Positions 1-9,335 of a DNA stretch of 64,000 bases are shown here, in pieces. The notes beneath the pieces were generated by a model. That model was not told where the DNA came from. It made no database searches and saw only the letters and a program-made list of their open reading frames with translations. The stretch comes from DASCQC01 sp036012865 (GTDB lineage: Bacteria; Pseudomonadota; Gammaproteobacteria; Comchoanobacterales; Comchoanobacteraceae). The stretch covers positions 1 to 64,000 of the forward strand of contig DASCQC010000010.1 in the NCBI GenBank assembly GCA_036012865.1, written 5' to 3'. The translations under genes were made by a program, and so were the position numbers. Within the stretch, counting starts at the first letter, position 1; every line of letters starts with the position of its first letter.

Positions 1-127
1 AGATCGAAATTCACAAGCTCGTCTAAATGTGTTCGCAGCGATTAAACTCGGTAAAGGCAAAAGAGAACTCCACGCTCCTGAAGTCAAGCCCCAAGAGAAA
101 AAAACAACACATACAAAGGAGGGGGCT
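1..127 (+). repeat. Direct repeat copy 1 (127 bp)
   Basis: Identical by eye to 205-331, with an offset of 204 bp (68 codons), so the repeat stays in frame inside the coding region. Perfect identity, including third codon positions, points to a recent duplication or ongoing gene conversion. The copy may continue upstream of the window. Confidence 0.95.
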
Positions 128-1150
128 ATAGAAGATTCTGGCACTAGAGAGCCTCCAAAGAAGGAGAAAGAAATAGTCAATCGAAGCTCCAATCAGACAG
201 GTCAAGATCGAAATTCACAAGCTCGTCTAAATGTGTTCGCAGCGATTAAACTCGGTAAAGGCAAAAGAGAACTCCACGCTCCTGAAGTCAAGCCCCAAGA
301 GAAAAAAACAACACATACAAAGGAGGGGGCTGACGGAAAAGAACATGTCGATCGAAGCTCCAATCAGACAGGCCAAGATCGAAAGTCAAAAGCTAGTCTA
401 AAGTTATTAGACGCTATTATACAAGGAGCCGGAAATCTTAAACCTAGGGAAGAATGCGAAGAAAAAAAAGAAAACATAAAAGAAGCAGATGGTTTAGAAT
501 CTGCCTTCATGAAGGGATTAAATAGGATGAGGGTGGCGGTGAGAACTCCTTCTTCGGAGGATCCTAATGCTAGTACGCCATGGTCATGGTCAGCCTCGAG
601 CACAAAGACTAATATTAATGAAGGCAATAATATAAAGCCAAAAACTCCGCAAAATCTATTGGAAGAATTTAGGGATGTCACCGTCGATGAGAGTAGTATC
701 AATTGCGATCAAGGAGATATTTCACCACAATCAAAAAAACTAAGTACTAACAACACTTCAGTTTCCTATTTGATAGCATCTGCAATGAAACAAACAAATG
801 CACAAAAAGAAAATTATGGTTCTTCAGTCTCTGCATCTATTCCTCCTAATAAGCCAGGAGTACCTCTTCCAGATGCTAGCAAGGGTCGCCAGAAAGCGAC
901 AACAACAAACAATCGGAATAATTACCAGGGCGGAAACAAATTCTGTGTATATGAAGAAAACACAGAGACTACAAGTGGCAAGAAGAATAAAAAAACCAAT
1001 TCAATAGGAGCATTGGAACCATTGAATTCTAATGAAATTGAGAACAGGGGTAAAACAAAATCCAAGGCTACTAGTAAGCCGCAGCAGCCAGCTTGGGCGG
1101 GTGCTAGAAATAATTTAAGAGAAACTGGACGACTTAAGGGTATGATCTGA
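2..1150 (+). CDS. Repeat-containing hydrophilic orphan protein, 5' end outside window
   Basis: I do not recognise a family. The reading frame is open from the left edge; the first in-frame GTG at 29 lies inside a repeat unit, so the true start is upstream and the gene is partial. The visible part, about 382 residues, is very hydrophilic, rich in Lys, Glu, Asn, Ser and Thr, with no signal peptide or membrane segment. Two units are identical at protein level over 42 residues (DNA copies 1-127 and 205-331), each containing the core LNVFAAIKLGKGK. A third, diverged unit follows near 349-480 (core LKLLDAIIQG). Each unit is a short predicted amphipathic helix followed by a charged linker, which suggests a repeated binding motif. 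The C-terminal 200 residues look disordered. A secreted or host-directed protein is possible but only inferred. Confidence 0.7.
   Translation, partial: DRNSQARLNVFAAIKLGKGKRELHAPEVKPQEKKTTHTKEGAIEDSGTREPPKKEKEIVNRSSNQTGQDRNSQARLNVFAAIKLGKGKRELHAPEVKPQEKKTTHTKEGADGKEHVDRSSNQTGQDRKSKASLKLLDAIIQGAGNLKPREECEEKKENIKEADGLESAFMKGLNRMRVAVRTPSSEDPNASTPWSWSASSTKTNINEGNNIKPKTPQNLLEEFRDVTVDESSINCDQGDISPQSKKLSTNNTSVSYLIASAMKQTNAQKENYGSSVSASIPPNKPGVPLPDASKGRQKATTTNNRNNYQGGNKFCVYEENTETTSGKKNKKTNSIGALEPLNSNEIENRGKTKSKATSKPQQPAWAGARNNLRETGRLKGMI
205..331 (+). repeat. Direct repeat copy 2 (127 bp)
   Basis: Second copy of the 1-127 unit. The flanking block at 181-213 recurs with one change at about 353-385, so a diverged third unit starts there. 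The array looks able to expand or contract in codon-sized steps. Confidence 0.95.
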
Positions 1151-1183
1151 GCAGTTGAGTTGACAAGGATGGAGTAAGGGGCT

Positions 1184-2386
1184 TTGTTGAAAAAATACGT
1201 TATCTGTTTTGTTGTGCTTTTTTTGTCGATTAATCCTCTGCTTGGCTATGGGCAATATGATTATCAGAAAAAAGTATTTAATCACCATGTCGTTCATGTC
1301 ATAACGCTCAGTCCCCAAGAGTATCAATTAAGTCTAGTTAAGTCCCATGACCAGATTTTTGGTTTAGAAACACTATCTCACATGGCAGAAAGATCTTCGG
1401 TAGATGTTGCTATTAATGCAGGCTTTTTTGAAATGCATGGCAAAAAGAAGGGAATGCCCACCGGTTCACTGATTATCAATGGAAGCATTTACAGTTTACG
1501 TCATCAACAACATGATGTTTTAATGAGCTTCTTAGATAAGGTGATGATTAGAAAGGTCACTGGTAGGGTGGATGCTAAAATAGGTCATAAGAGATGGCCT
1601 ATTAAATTGGTGAATGATTATCCCAAAGGTTCTGCCATTGTTTTGTATTCCGATCGATGGGGCGAGACAACACACACCGTAGAAGGTGATCGAAAAGAAG
1701 TTCAGCTTGATAATCAAGGTCAAGTAATTAAGGTTTATGACCATGGAAATGTATCGATTCCATCTCATGGTTATGTGCTTTCTTTTCCTCAAAGTTACCA
1801 AGGAAACTTATCCTCAGTGGTTCTGGATTTTAAGGGAGATCTTTTCGAGAGAAATGTTTCTGCAGTCATGGGTATTCCAATGTTAGTGACCCAAGGTAGA
1901 GTCGTTCAGGATTTATACTCAAAAAAATCAGACTTTTATGTTTTACCGCATGCCAGAACAGCCTTTGGTATTAAGCCTAATGGAGATTGGGTGGTGGTGG
2001 TGGCGGAGAATACCTATCAAGCTGATCTGGATAATTATTCATCAAGCGAACTCATGGGGCTTGTGAGAAAATTTTCTCAAGATGGAAAGTTTCAAGAAGT
2101 CTTGCATATGGATATTAATCAGTTGAAAGATTGGATTAAAAGTAATATGAAAGATTTTGGAAACACACAAGGGTTAACAATCGTTCAATTAGCAAATCTG
2201 ATGGTTGATATGGGGTGTGTTGATGCGATTAACCTGGATGGCGGAGGCTCTTCAACTTTGTGGGTATCAGGAAAAGTGATTAATCAGACCATCGGTGATG
2301 AGGATTGGGGGCTGGGTTTATGGACCCAAAGACCCATAGCTACCGCAATTGTATTTAAATCTCGTCATGGCCGCTTATCAGATTAA
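1184..2386 (+). CDS. Secreted phosphodiester glycosidase (NAGPA-domain) family protein
   Basis: Family members are related to the human uncovering enzyme NAGPA and cleave GlcNAc phosphodiesters or similar glycosidic linkages. The C-terminal half carries the family hallmark INLDGGGSSTLWV (about residues 350-362), after an N-terminal part with the conserved AINAGFF motif near residue 75. Residues 1-22 form a signal peptide (LysLys, then a hydrophobic core, ending LLGYG), so the enzyme is probably periplasmic or exported. The start is TTG at 1184, chosen because GGAG at 1171-1174 sits 9 nt upstream; no in-frame ATG would keep the signal peptide. It follows the repeat protein by 33 bp on the same strand. 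Substrate unknown; it may act on cell-envelope or host glycans. Confidence 0.8.
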   Translation: MLKKYVICFVVLFLSINPLLGYGQYDYQKKVFNHHVVHVITLSPQEYQLSLVKSHDQIFGLETLSHMAERSSVDVAINAGFFEMHGKKKGMPTGSLIINGSIYSLRHQQHDVLMSFLDKVMIRKVTGRVDAKIGHKRWPIKLVNDYPKGSAIVLYSDRWGETTHTVEGDRKEVQLDNQGQVIKVYDHGNVSIPSHGYVLSFPQSYQGNLSSVVLDFKGDLFERNVSAVMGIPMLVTQGRVVQDLYSKKSDFYVLPHARTAFGIKPNGDWVVVVAENTYQADLDNYSSSELMGLVRKFSQDGKFQEVLHMDINQLKDWIKSNMKDFGNTQGLTIVQLANLMVDMGCVDAINLDGGGSSTLWVSGKVINQTIGDEDWGLGLWTQRPIATAIVFKSRHGRLSD

Positions 2387-2439
2387 GCAGGTATGGACTG
2401 ATTCAGCGAAGAGGAGAATATTCAATGAATTGTGTTGTG

Positions 2440-5400
2440 CTATAAGGTCAAATCAACAGTTTCTATTTTGAATGGATGGTTGTTGGGTGTAGTGGTTGAT
2501 GCTGATGCTTCTTCGCGGGATAAATCAATAACTTCTGCTTGATTGTTGTGGTTGACTGCAGGAGTTAATGTTTGTTGTTCTTCATTTGATGAAGATAAAT
2601 CAATAACGCCTGCAGTTGATATTTGTTGTTTTCCGTTAATAACATCCCATTGAACCCTATTACCATTTTTTTGGTTTTCAAATAGTGAAAATTTCGCGAG
2701 GGCAGCTTGTTTGTCAAACAAAGGATGTGAAGTTTCTGTTGGAACAACTTGTCGTTGACATTGATAACATAATCTTAGTCGTAGGGGTATGTCTTGCTTT
2801 GTATTAACTTTAGCCCCCTGTATATGAGTCATGATGTCGTTAGCTTTAAAAGGTTCTTGATTTATCTGTACTTTAATTCTAAATGATGTGCCAACAAGTG
2901 TGGGGGGATTCTCTTGTTCGTTGACAGGAGTCCATTGTCCATCGATACATTGTCCATCGATACATTGTTCCTCGATAAGTGCTGGGGCAAGATCAAAGTA
3001 GTTGTTAGGAGCATGAACTACCTTAGTTATTTTCTTATATTGATTTTGCGGAGTGGGTGCGGAGCGGACTATTGTGTAAAAAGCATTCTTAAGCGTCTCA
3101 AGGGTGTACAGATGACCACACCCTAACCCTGCTCCTTCAGCATTAATATCAGTCCATGTTAAAGGGTAGTGTTCGCCAAGATTGAATTCTATGCCCTCGG
3201 TAATCTTTTTAAGTCCATTTTTAAGGTCAGATAGAGGTATTTTGAGTTCGCTTGGGTACCTTGTGACGGTGACTTCAAAATCATCTGTAAACTGACATTG
3301 AGACCATTCAAAGCCCCGGTTCAATTTGATATGCTTTGGTAATGCAACATAAGATAAAGGAACAGAATGATGGCCTAAAATTTGTGAGGCAGTAAACTTG
3401 TTTGCAATCATTATCTCGATGATTTCACAGAATTCTTCAAATTTTTGAATAGAGGCGTCATTAGGGTCGACGGTAAAATTGATGGATTGGATCGTGTCAT
3501 GATGCAGTGTTATGCGGATTCTTTTTGACTCCTTAAGACGTTCTAAGTCAAGCTTTAGTCCCGTGCTCTTGAGGTGATTATTTATGCTAGGAAGTTTGTT
3601 ACATAGTTTTCGATATATCAAACGCATTTTTATTTCACTGAATTCTTGTTTAGAGGCTAGTTGATCTAGAGAGAGCCTAAGTAAAGCAGGTTGTTGGGAA
3701 GAGGATGCTCCAGAACTGCTCTCAATCGCTGATTCAGATACGATAAGCTGATGACCATCAATGGTTATTGTGTTTTCACTGGGTTCTAAGTTAAATGAAA
3801 GTAAATGAGTTGTTGTGATGTTGATTATTTGAGTACGAATAAAAGCTATAATCCTCTGTCTAACCGTATCTTTGCAGGCCTTAAATGTCATTTGCCTTTG
3901 AGTTGATTGACCATTAATTTTATAGGTAAACATGATTTTTAAAGAAATTTTGACCTCTGAGTTAGGGGTGGGTGGAAATAATTCTATAATCTCTATTATA
4001 GGGTGGATTTTCTTAACAATAGGGTCAGAACAAATGCCCTTATTAAAAAAGAAGCTTCGGAGCCGATGAGTAGCTTTATTAACTTTGTGCCTTAAATCAT
4101 CCATATTCATAGTCTCTGAATTCATGTCATGGCCCAGCTCAGAATAAAGGTCTTGAACCCAAGTGTCTGGGTAATGGTTTTCTCTAACTATTTGAAGAGG
4201 TCTTGGTGAGGGTGATAAAGGTGATATTGTAAGAAATGATTCATGGATGCGCACTGATTTTACCCAAGAACTAAAGAAATTGGGTTGTGCTTGGTATTTG
4301 AGCGCAAGATGGCGGTTTATCCTTTCTATTTGAGGTGTCATATGCCAATGAGGTATATCTTTTAGAACTACTTGATAATATAGTCCAGAATCAGTCGTTA
4401 TGGTGGCATCAGTGACCCATTGAGTGTTTATATTATCCTGATGGATTTGATTGTTTGTTTTGAACGTCTCAAGAGTATTCTCTCCTAGATCTTTTAGAAA
4501 GATTGTTAATCGTGTATAGACATCGTTTTGTTGTGAATGAAGGTATTGATAGGCTAGTTGATGTAACCCTTTTAGGTTGAGGTTGTAATGCTCAATGAGT
4601 ATTTTGGCCATAAAAATAAAGGTTTCTTTAGCGCATGGGTGGTGTTGGGTTACATAAATCCACTGTTCAAGTAATTGATCACCTTCGTAGATGTTGTTAA
4701 AGATATGAATCAGTTGCTCCCTTAATTGAAGGCGGGAGTTGCTGTTGGCTAGATCATGAATAAAATCAATAAACAGAGACCTGCTTCCCCCATTGCTTTC
4801 GTAGAGATAGGACAGCGATGTTTTAGTGAAAAGAATGGATAAAAACGTCTGAAAGTTTTCTGGCACTTGGTCAAGATTTTGTTTTTCTATAAAATAGTAA
4901 AACAATGCAGGGGGTAGGTTGTTAACTGTCCATGCATGATCTTTAAATTTGCTTGCTAGGTTAATCGCAACGTTTTGATTGCTATTTGACATCGCAAAAT
5001 GCATCCAAGCTACATCATGAATCGAAGAAACTTTGTCTGGAATAGCAGCGTTGATAACATCCCAACTTTCAGTTTGGCATAAAAGGTCTATAAGACTAAT
5101 TTTCTTGTTATAGGCAAGGATATTAGCTTGAGATAAAAATTCAAAGGATAGTTCTTGTAGTATCATTTTAACATGGGCTTCATTTAAGGGTTGTTGATTT
5201 TCATCTGTACGTTCAGGTGTTGTTTTAACCCTGTTCATGCCATCAACCTTAATTAAGTGATATTCTTCGAAGGCACTTCGAGCAATGTCTTGCCAGTTTT
5301 CTATGTGCTTGAGTTGTTGAATGTATTGTTGAAAGTTTATGGAGGACTTTAATTCAGAGAGACAATGTTGAGCCGTCAGTATGGCAGTGTTGCGTTGACT

Positions 5401-6327
5401 GGATGAGAAGTGAAATCGTTTTTTTCTTTTTCGGGCGGGTTTTGATGAAGCCGCTTGTAAAGAGTTCTCTTGAAGTGATGTGTGTTGTAATGATGGAGAT
5501 GTCTTATGGTCATGAACGATGGAGGGTGTGATCTGGCTTGAGGAGCTGCTAGCAACACTACCCTGTTGGACAAATCCTGTTAAGTTGGGTTCGGGTATTT
5601 TTACAGTGAGGTTGCAGTTGCGTGATATCTTTTTCTTCTTTGATGTAAAGGTATTCTTTTGGAGATTGCCTGGGGGTTTTATGGTGATGCTTGAGGAGCT
5701 GCTAGTGGTAAGTTCCGGGTTGGTTGCTTGGAAATAATGTTTGAATTTTATAAGTTCATTAAAGTTCCATTCTTCTATGACAGTTTCCATAGATTGTTTA
5801 TCAATATTTGAAATTTCCATGGATTGTTTATCAATATTAACTTCCTGGATGGTAGCTCCATGCCATCCTTGATAAACCCCTTGTCTCACGAGGTCATGTT
5901 TCCACTCAGCCTTGACCCAGAGATAAGAGGGGCAGTTTGGACTATACCAAGAAAATGGGTTAGGAATGATTCTTTTTCTTTTCTTTTTTATCTTTTTCAC
6001 CAAGGGAGTGATTGCAGATTTTTCACTTGGTGTGGTAGTGCTCATTGAGGGAGTGTGTTTTCGTAGTCTTTGAGGGGTCGCAAGCTTTTTTGCGAAGCTT
6101 AGGCTTGCTTTTGCAGCATGACAAAGATCCTGCAGTTTAGAAGCAAAAGCATGCGCATGAGTATAGGTATTAAGTTTTTCTAGAATATCATTATAGTCTT
6201 GAGTAGATCCTGCGGTTTCGTAATCGCTCTTTAGTTGCAATAGTTGTAATGGTAAGTCATTGTTTGTTATCACGTCTTTTCCATTGTTTGTTTTCTGTAT
6301 ATTACCATGGTTTATCATTATGTTCAA
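2440..6327 (-). CDS. 1295-residue orphan protein with C-terminal SUMO-interaction-like motifs
   Basis: No recognised enzyme family and no signal peptide or membrane segment. Residues 100-330 are low-complexity, with a basic stretch (KKIKKKRKR) and Ser-rich tracts. Residues 330-1150 look globular and mostly helical. Near 1182-1227 there is a segment (LRLRLCYQC, TSHPLFD, then VQW) whose order recalls an eroded SP-RING of PIAS/Siz ligases, without most zinc ligands. The tail has two VIDLS motifs (1241-1245 and 1266-1270) and ends TVDLTL, which resembles eukaryotic SUMO-interacting motifs such as VIDLT of PIAS proteins. Short tandem duplications occur at residues about 165-183 (NIDKQSMEI unit) and in a CIDGQ pair. 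The TTG start at 6327 has no clear ribosome site; ATG at 6318 is an alternative. I infer a host-directed effector; function unproven. Confidence 0.75.
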   Translation of the reverse strand: MNIMINHGNIQKTNNGKDVITNNDLPLQLLQLKSDYETAGSTQDYNDILEKLNTYTHAHAFASKLQDLCHAAKASLSFAKKLATPQRLRKHTPSMSTTTPSEKSAITPLVKKIKKKRKRIIPNPFSWYSPNCPSYLWVKAEWKHDLVRQGVYQGWHGATIQEVNIDKQSMEISNIDKQSMETVIEEWNFNELIKFKHYFQATNPELTTSSSSSITIKPPGNLQKNTFTSKKKKISRNCNLTVKIPEPNLTGFVQQGSVASSSSSQITPSIVHDHKTSPSLQHTSLQENSLQAASSKPARKRKKRFHFSSSQRNTAILTAQHCLSELKSSINFQQYIQQLKHIENWQDIARSAFEEYHLIKVDGMNRVKTTPERTDENQQPLNEAHVKMILQELSFEFLSQANILAYNKKISLIDLLCQTESWDVINAAIPDKVSSIHDVAWMHFAMSNSNQNVAINLASKFKDHAWTVNNLPPALFYYFIEKQNLDQVPENFQTFLSILFTKTSLSYLYESNGGSRSLFIDFIHDLANSNSRLQLREQLIHIFNNIYEGDQLLEQWIYVTQHHPCAKETFIFMAKILIEHYNLNLKGLHQLAYQYLHSQQNDVYTRLTIFLKDLGENTLETFKTNNQIHQDNINTQWVTDATITTDSGLYYQVVLKDIPHWHMTPQIERINRHLALKYQAQPNFFSSWVKSVRIHESFLTISPLSPSPRPLQIVRENHYPDTWVQDLYSELGHDMNSETMNMDDLRHKVNKATHRLRSFFFNKGICSDPIVKKIHPIIEIIELFPPTPNSEVKISLKIMFTYKINGQSTQRQMTFKACKDTVRQRIIAFIRTQIINITTTHLLSFNLEPSENTITIDGHQLIVSESAIESSSGASSSQQPALLRLSLDQLASKQEFSEIKMRLIYRKLCNKLPSINNHLKSTGLKLDLERLKESKRIRITLHHDTIQSINFTVDPNDASIQKFEEFCEIIEIMIANKFTASQILGHHSVPLSYVALPKHIKLNRGFEWSQCQFTDDFEVTVTRYPSELKIPLSDLKNGLKKITEGIEFNLGEHYPLTWTDINAEGAGLGCGHLYTLETLKNAFYTIVRSAPTPQNQYKKITKVVHAPNNYFDLAPALIEEQCIDGQCIDGQWTPVNEQENPPTLVGTSFRIKVQINQEPFKANDIMTHIQGAKVNTKQDIPLRLRLCYQCQRQVVPTETSHPLFDKQAALAKFSLFENQKNGNRVQWDVINGKQQISTAGVIDLSSSNEEQQTLTPAVNHNNQAEVIDLSREEASASTTTPNNHPFKIETVDLTL

Positions 6328-6552
6328 TAGTTAAAGTAGGTTGTACTGATGTGTTTTTTAGGTGTGGATAGGGATATGTGTATAGGAATCGGAGGTTTGA
6401 AACAGACCTTGTAGTCATTTGGTTACAGGGTTTAGAATATAAGCCAAAATTTGGGTTTAAAAAACAATCAAAGACTGATACCTTAATGAATAATTAAATC
6501 ATGTGTTGGTTTATAGCTATAGGAATATTGTGTAATAATTTTGGAGTATGGG

Positions 6553-8586
6553 ATGTCTGATAGTAAGGGTTTGTATGAATGGATTGATGAGCAGTCAACA
6601 GATTATGATAAGGTTATAGGTGCATTAAAAACAAAACTAGAATCTTGTCAACAACGGATCAATAAGGCAGTAAAGTCCGAGAAAACTTCTTGGGAAGGAT
6701 TAATTGGGCTTTTAGAAAAAACTCAAGAGGATATATCAGCACTTTGGGCTTACCCCAGTCATATGAATTCAGTCATGAACTCAGATTCTTGGCAAAATGT
6801 TTACAATGAAGGCATTGGTCTTTTAAGCGAATATTACTCATCCTTATCTCATGATCATGCTTTATACCAAAAGATGAAGTCGTTAAATAATTCAGTGGAT
6901 GCCAAAACATGGACACATGAGCAATCTAGAGCCGTTGAACTTAATGTCAGAGATTTTCATTTAAGTGGGATACATTTACCTGTCGAAAAGCAAAAAACCT
7001 TATCAGAATGGGTAAAGAAATCTTCACAGCTAAGTAGTCAGTTTTCTGAAAATGTATTAAAATCAACTCAATCATGGTTTTTGAATATTGAAGATGAATC
7101 TCGTCTTAAAGGCATACCGGATCGACAGAAAAAACAGCTTCAACGTGCTGCTGAAGCAAAAAAATTAAAAGGATGGTTGTTAACGTTGGACGCGCCTTCT
7201 TTTATGGGGGTCATACAATTTGCTGAAGATAGAACGTTACGAGAGAAAATATATCAAGCGTATGTTACCAGGGCTTCCGAATTATCTGATAGCCAATACG
7301 ATAATGGTGACGTGATGGTGGAGATTTTAAAGTTAAGAAAGTCAAAATCACAATTACTAGGGTTTGACGACTATGCTAACTATTCTTTGGCAACTAAAAT
7401 GGCTAACTCAACATCAGAAGTGATTGAGCTGATTGAAAAACTTATTAGTAAAACACATGCTCAAGCGGTGGAAGAGTTTAGGCAATTAACAGCATTTGCA
7501 AAAGAGCAGGGACAGACTGAAGAGTTATCTCCGTGGGACGTTGGTTATTGGTCGGAAAAACTTCGTCAACAAAACTATCAGTTAGATTCAGAGGCCTTGC
7601 GAGTTTATTTTCCTTTGCCCAAAGTGCTTGAGGGAATTTGCGAAATTATTAAAAGGCTCTACGGGGTTAGCTTAACACGGCAATCTGATGCCAAAGTATG
7701 GCATGAATCCGTTCAGTGTTGGGCTATTCATGCGAATGACTCTTCACTGATTGGAGAAGTGTATTTAGATTTATATGCTAGAAGCAATAAGCGAGATGGT
7801 GCTTGGATGAATGGTTGTCGAGATCGATCAGCCATAGCCAGCTGCGTTCAGCACCCCATTGCTTTTGTGGTTGCAAATTTTATGCCTCCAGGCCAGGAGG
7901 GTGTTGCGCTGCTAAACCATCAAGAGGTGGTCACACTTTTTCATGAGTTGGGTCATGCTCTTCACCACTTATTAACCAAAGTAGGGGTGCCCTCCATTGC
8001 AGGAACTAATAATGTTGCTTGGGATGCTGTAGAATTACCCAGTCAGTTTTTTGAACATTGGGCTTGGCAGGATGAAAGTCTATCTTTGATTAGTTCTCAC
8101 GTTGAAACGGGAGAACCTTTGCCTAAGGACCTTAAAAATCGCTTGCTTAAAGCTAAAAACTTCCAAAGTGCTATGGCCATGATGAGACAGTTAGAATTTG
8201 CTCTATTCGATTTTAAACTACATCAGCAAGAGTTATATACGGTGAAGAGTATTCAGGCTCTATTGAATGATATTCGAAAGCAAACCAGTGTTGTTCCCAC
8301 CATTGCTGAAAATCGCTTTCAAAATGGTTTTAGTCACATTTTTGCTGGGGGTTATGCTGCAGGGTATTATAGCTATAAATGGGCTGAAGTTTTATCCAGT
8401 GATGCTTTTGAGTTGTTTGAGCAAGAGGGTGTTTTTAACCAGGAGTATTCTTTCCGGTTTAAGCGTTGTATATTAGAGCAGGGTGGTTCTTATGATGCGG
8501 CTGAACTTTATCGACAGTTTAGAGGCAAAGATGCATCTGTGGATCCGTTATTAAAACATAGCGGCATTGAAGTTGTCTTTGATTAG
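6553..8586 (+). CDS. prlC: M3-family oligopeptidase (oligopeptidase A type)
   Basis: Zinc metallopeptidase of the thimet oligopeptidase family, which degrades short cytoplasmic peptides, including cleaved signal peptides. The active-site motif is TLFHELGHALHHLL (near residue 464), with the downstream Glu expected in the DAVELPSQFFEHW block. Length 677 residues matches OpdA/PrlC of enterobacteria (about 680). I place the start at ATG 6553 because GGAG at 6543-6546 lies 6 nt upstream; the in-frame TTG at 6541 overlaps that ribosome site. No signal peptide, so cytoplasmic. pcm follows 40 bp downstream on the same strand, and the pair may be cotranscribed. All key residues are present. Confidence 0.93.
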   Translation: MSDSKGLYEWIDEQSTDYDKVIGALKTKLESCQQRINKAVKSEKTSWEGLIGLLEKTQEDISALWAYPSHMNSVMNSDSWQNVYNEGIGLLSEYYSSLSHDHALYQKMKSLNNSVDAKTWTHEQSRAVELNVRDFHLSGIHLPVEKQKTLSEWVKKSSQLSSQFSENVLKSTQSWFLNIEDESRLKGIPDRQKKQLQRAAEAKKLKGWLLTLDAPSFMGVIQFAEDRTLREKIYQAYVTRASELSDSQYDNGDVMVEILKLRKSKSQLLGFDDYANYSLATKMANSTSEVIELIEKLISKTHAQAVEEFRQLTAFAKEQGQTEELSPWDVGYWSEKLRQQNYQLDSEALRVYFPLPKVLEGICEIIKRLYGVSLTRQSDAKVWHESVQCWAIHANDSSLIGEVYLDLYARSNKRDGAWMNGCRDRSAIASCVQHPIAFVVANFMPPGQEGVALLNHQEVVTLFHELGHALHHLLTKVGVPSIAGTNNVAWDAVELPSQFFEHWAWQDESLSLISSHVETGEPLPKDLKNRLLKAKNFQSAMAMMRQLEFALFDFKLHQQELYTVKSIQALLNDIRKQTSVVPTIAENRFQNGFSHIFAGGYAAGYYSYKWAEVLSSDAFELFEQEGVFNQEYSFRFKRCILEQGGSYDAAELYRQFRGKDASVDPLLKHSGIEVVFD

Positions 8587-8626
8587 ATGTGGGTGAGGAT
8601 ATAATTTTGTCAGTGGGTATGGTCAT

Positions 8627-9250
8627 ATGTTAGATGAATTAATGAATGAACTCCGTCAACAGGGCATTCATAACGAAGCTGTTCTTAAGGCTATGGTATC
8701 GGTTCGAAGAGATCTTTTTGTCGATCAACTCGATCAGTCCAAGGCTCATTGCAATCAAGCTTTGTCTATTGGGTATTCGCAAACCATATCGCAACCTTAT
8801 GTTGTTGCTAGGATGACAGAACTGTTGCTTGAAAAAAAACAGCCCAATTCAGTGCTGGAAATTGGCACGGGTTCAGGTTATCAAACTGCTATTCTGGCTG
8901 AGTGCATTCCTCATGTTTATTCATTGGAAAGAATCAAGCCGCTGTATCAGCTGGCTAAGTCTCGTTTACAGCAGTATTATCCTCAAGTTGAATTAGGCTA
9001 TGCTGATGGCTATAGAGGCTGGGAAAAGAAGGCACCTTTTGATGCGATTATGATCACTGCTGCCTCGGAGATTATTCCAGAAAAGTTGTTGCAGCAGTTA
9101 GCTGTTGGGGGATATATGGTCCTGCCCTTGGGGGAGTCAGGGGTAGGGCAACAATTATGTCGAGTTCATAAAACGACAAAGGGTATGACCCAAGAATACT
9201 TTGAAGAGGTGGTGTTTGTGCCTATGCTGCCGGGTAAGAAAGAGCAATAA
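8627..9250 (+). CDS. pcm: Protein-L-isoaspartate O-methyltransferase
   Basis: Uses S-adenosylmethionine to methylate L-isoaspartyl residues in damaged proteins, starting their repair in the cytoplasm. The protein has the family's N-terminal lid region (residues 1-60, including SIGYSQTISQPYVVARM) and SAM motif I, VLEIGTGSGYQTAILAE, at about 80-96. The end GGYMVLPLG...QQL is also typical of Pcm. Length 207 residues matches the family (about 208). It sits 40 bp behind the oligopeptidase A gene, so both could belong to a protein-turnover and repair transcript. Confidence 0.94.
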   Translation: MLDELMNELRQQGIHNEAVLKAMVSVRRDLFVDQLDQSKAHCNQALSIGYSQTISQPYVVARMTELLLEKKQPNSVLEIGTGSGYQTAILAECIPHVYSLERIKPLYQLAKSRLQQYYPQVELGYADGYRGWEKKAPFDAIMITAASEIIPEKLLQQLAVGGYMVLPLGESGVGQQLCRVHKTTKGMTQEYFEEVVFVPMLPGKKEQ

Positions 9251-9335
9251 GTGCAGTGATGAAGAGGGTTTGTTTGCTTGACTAACCACAGAATTTTACG
9301 GCAAGAAAAAACTGTTTTAAACAAGCAAATGAATG

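Noticed and set aside
9260..9335. Terminator between pcm and the ankyrin gene
   Set aside because: TTTGCTTG and CAAGCAAA can pair, but the loop of nearly 50 nt is too long for an intrinsic terminator.
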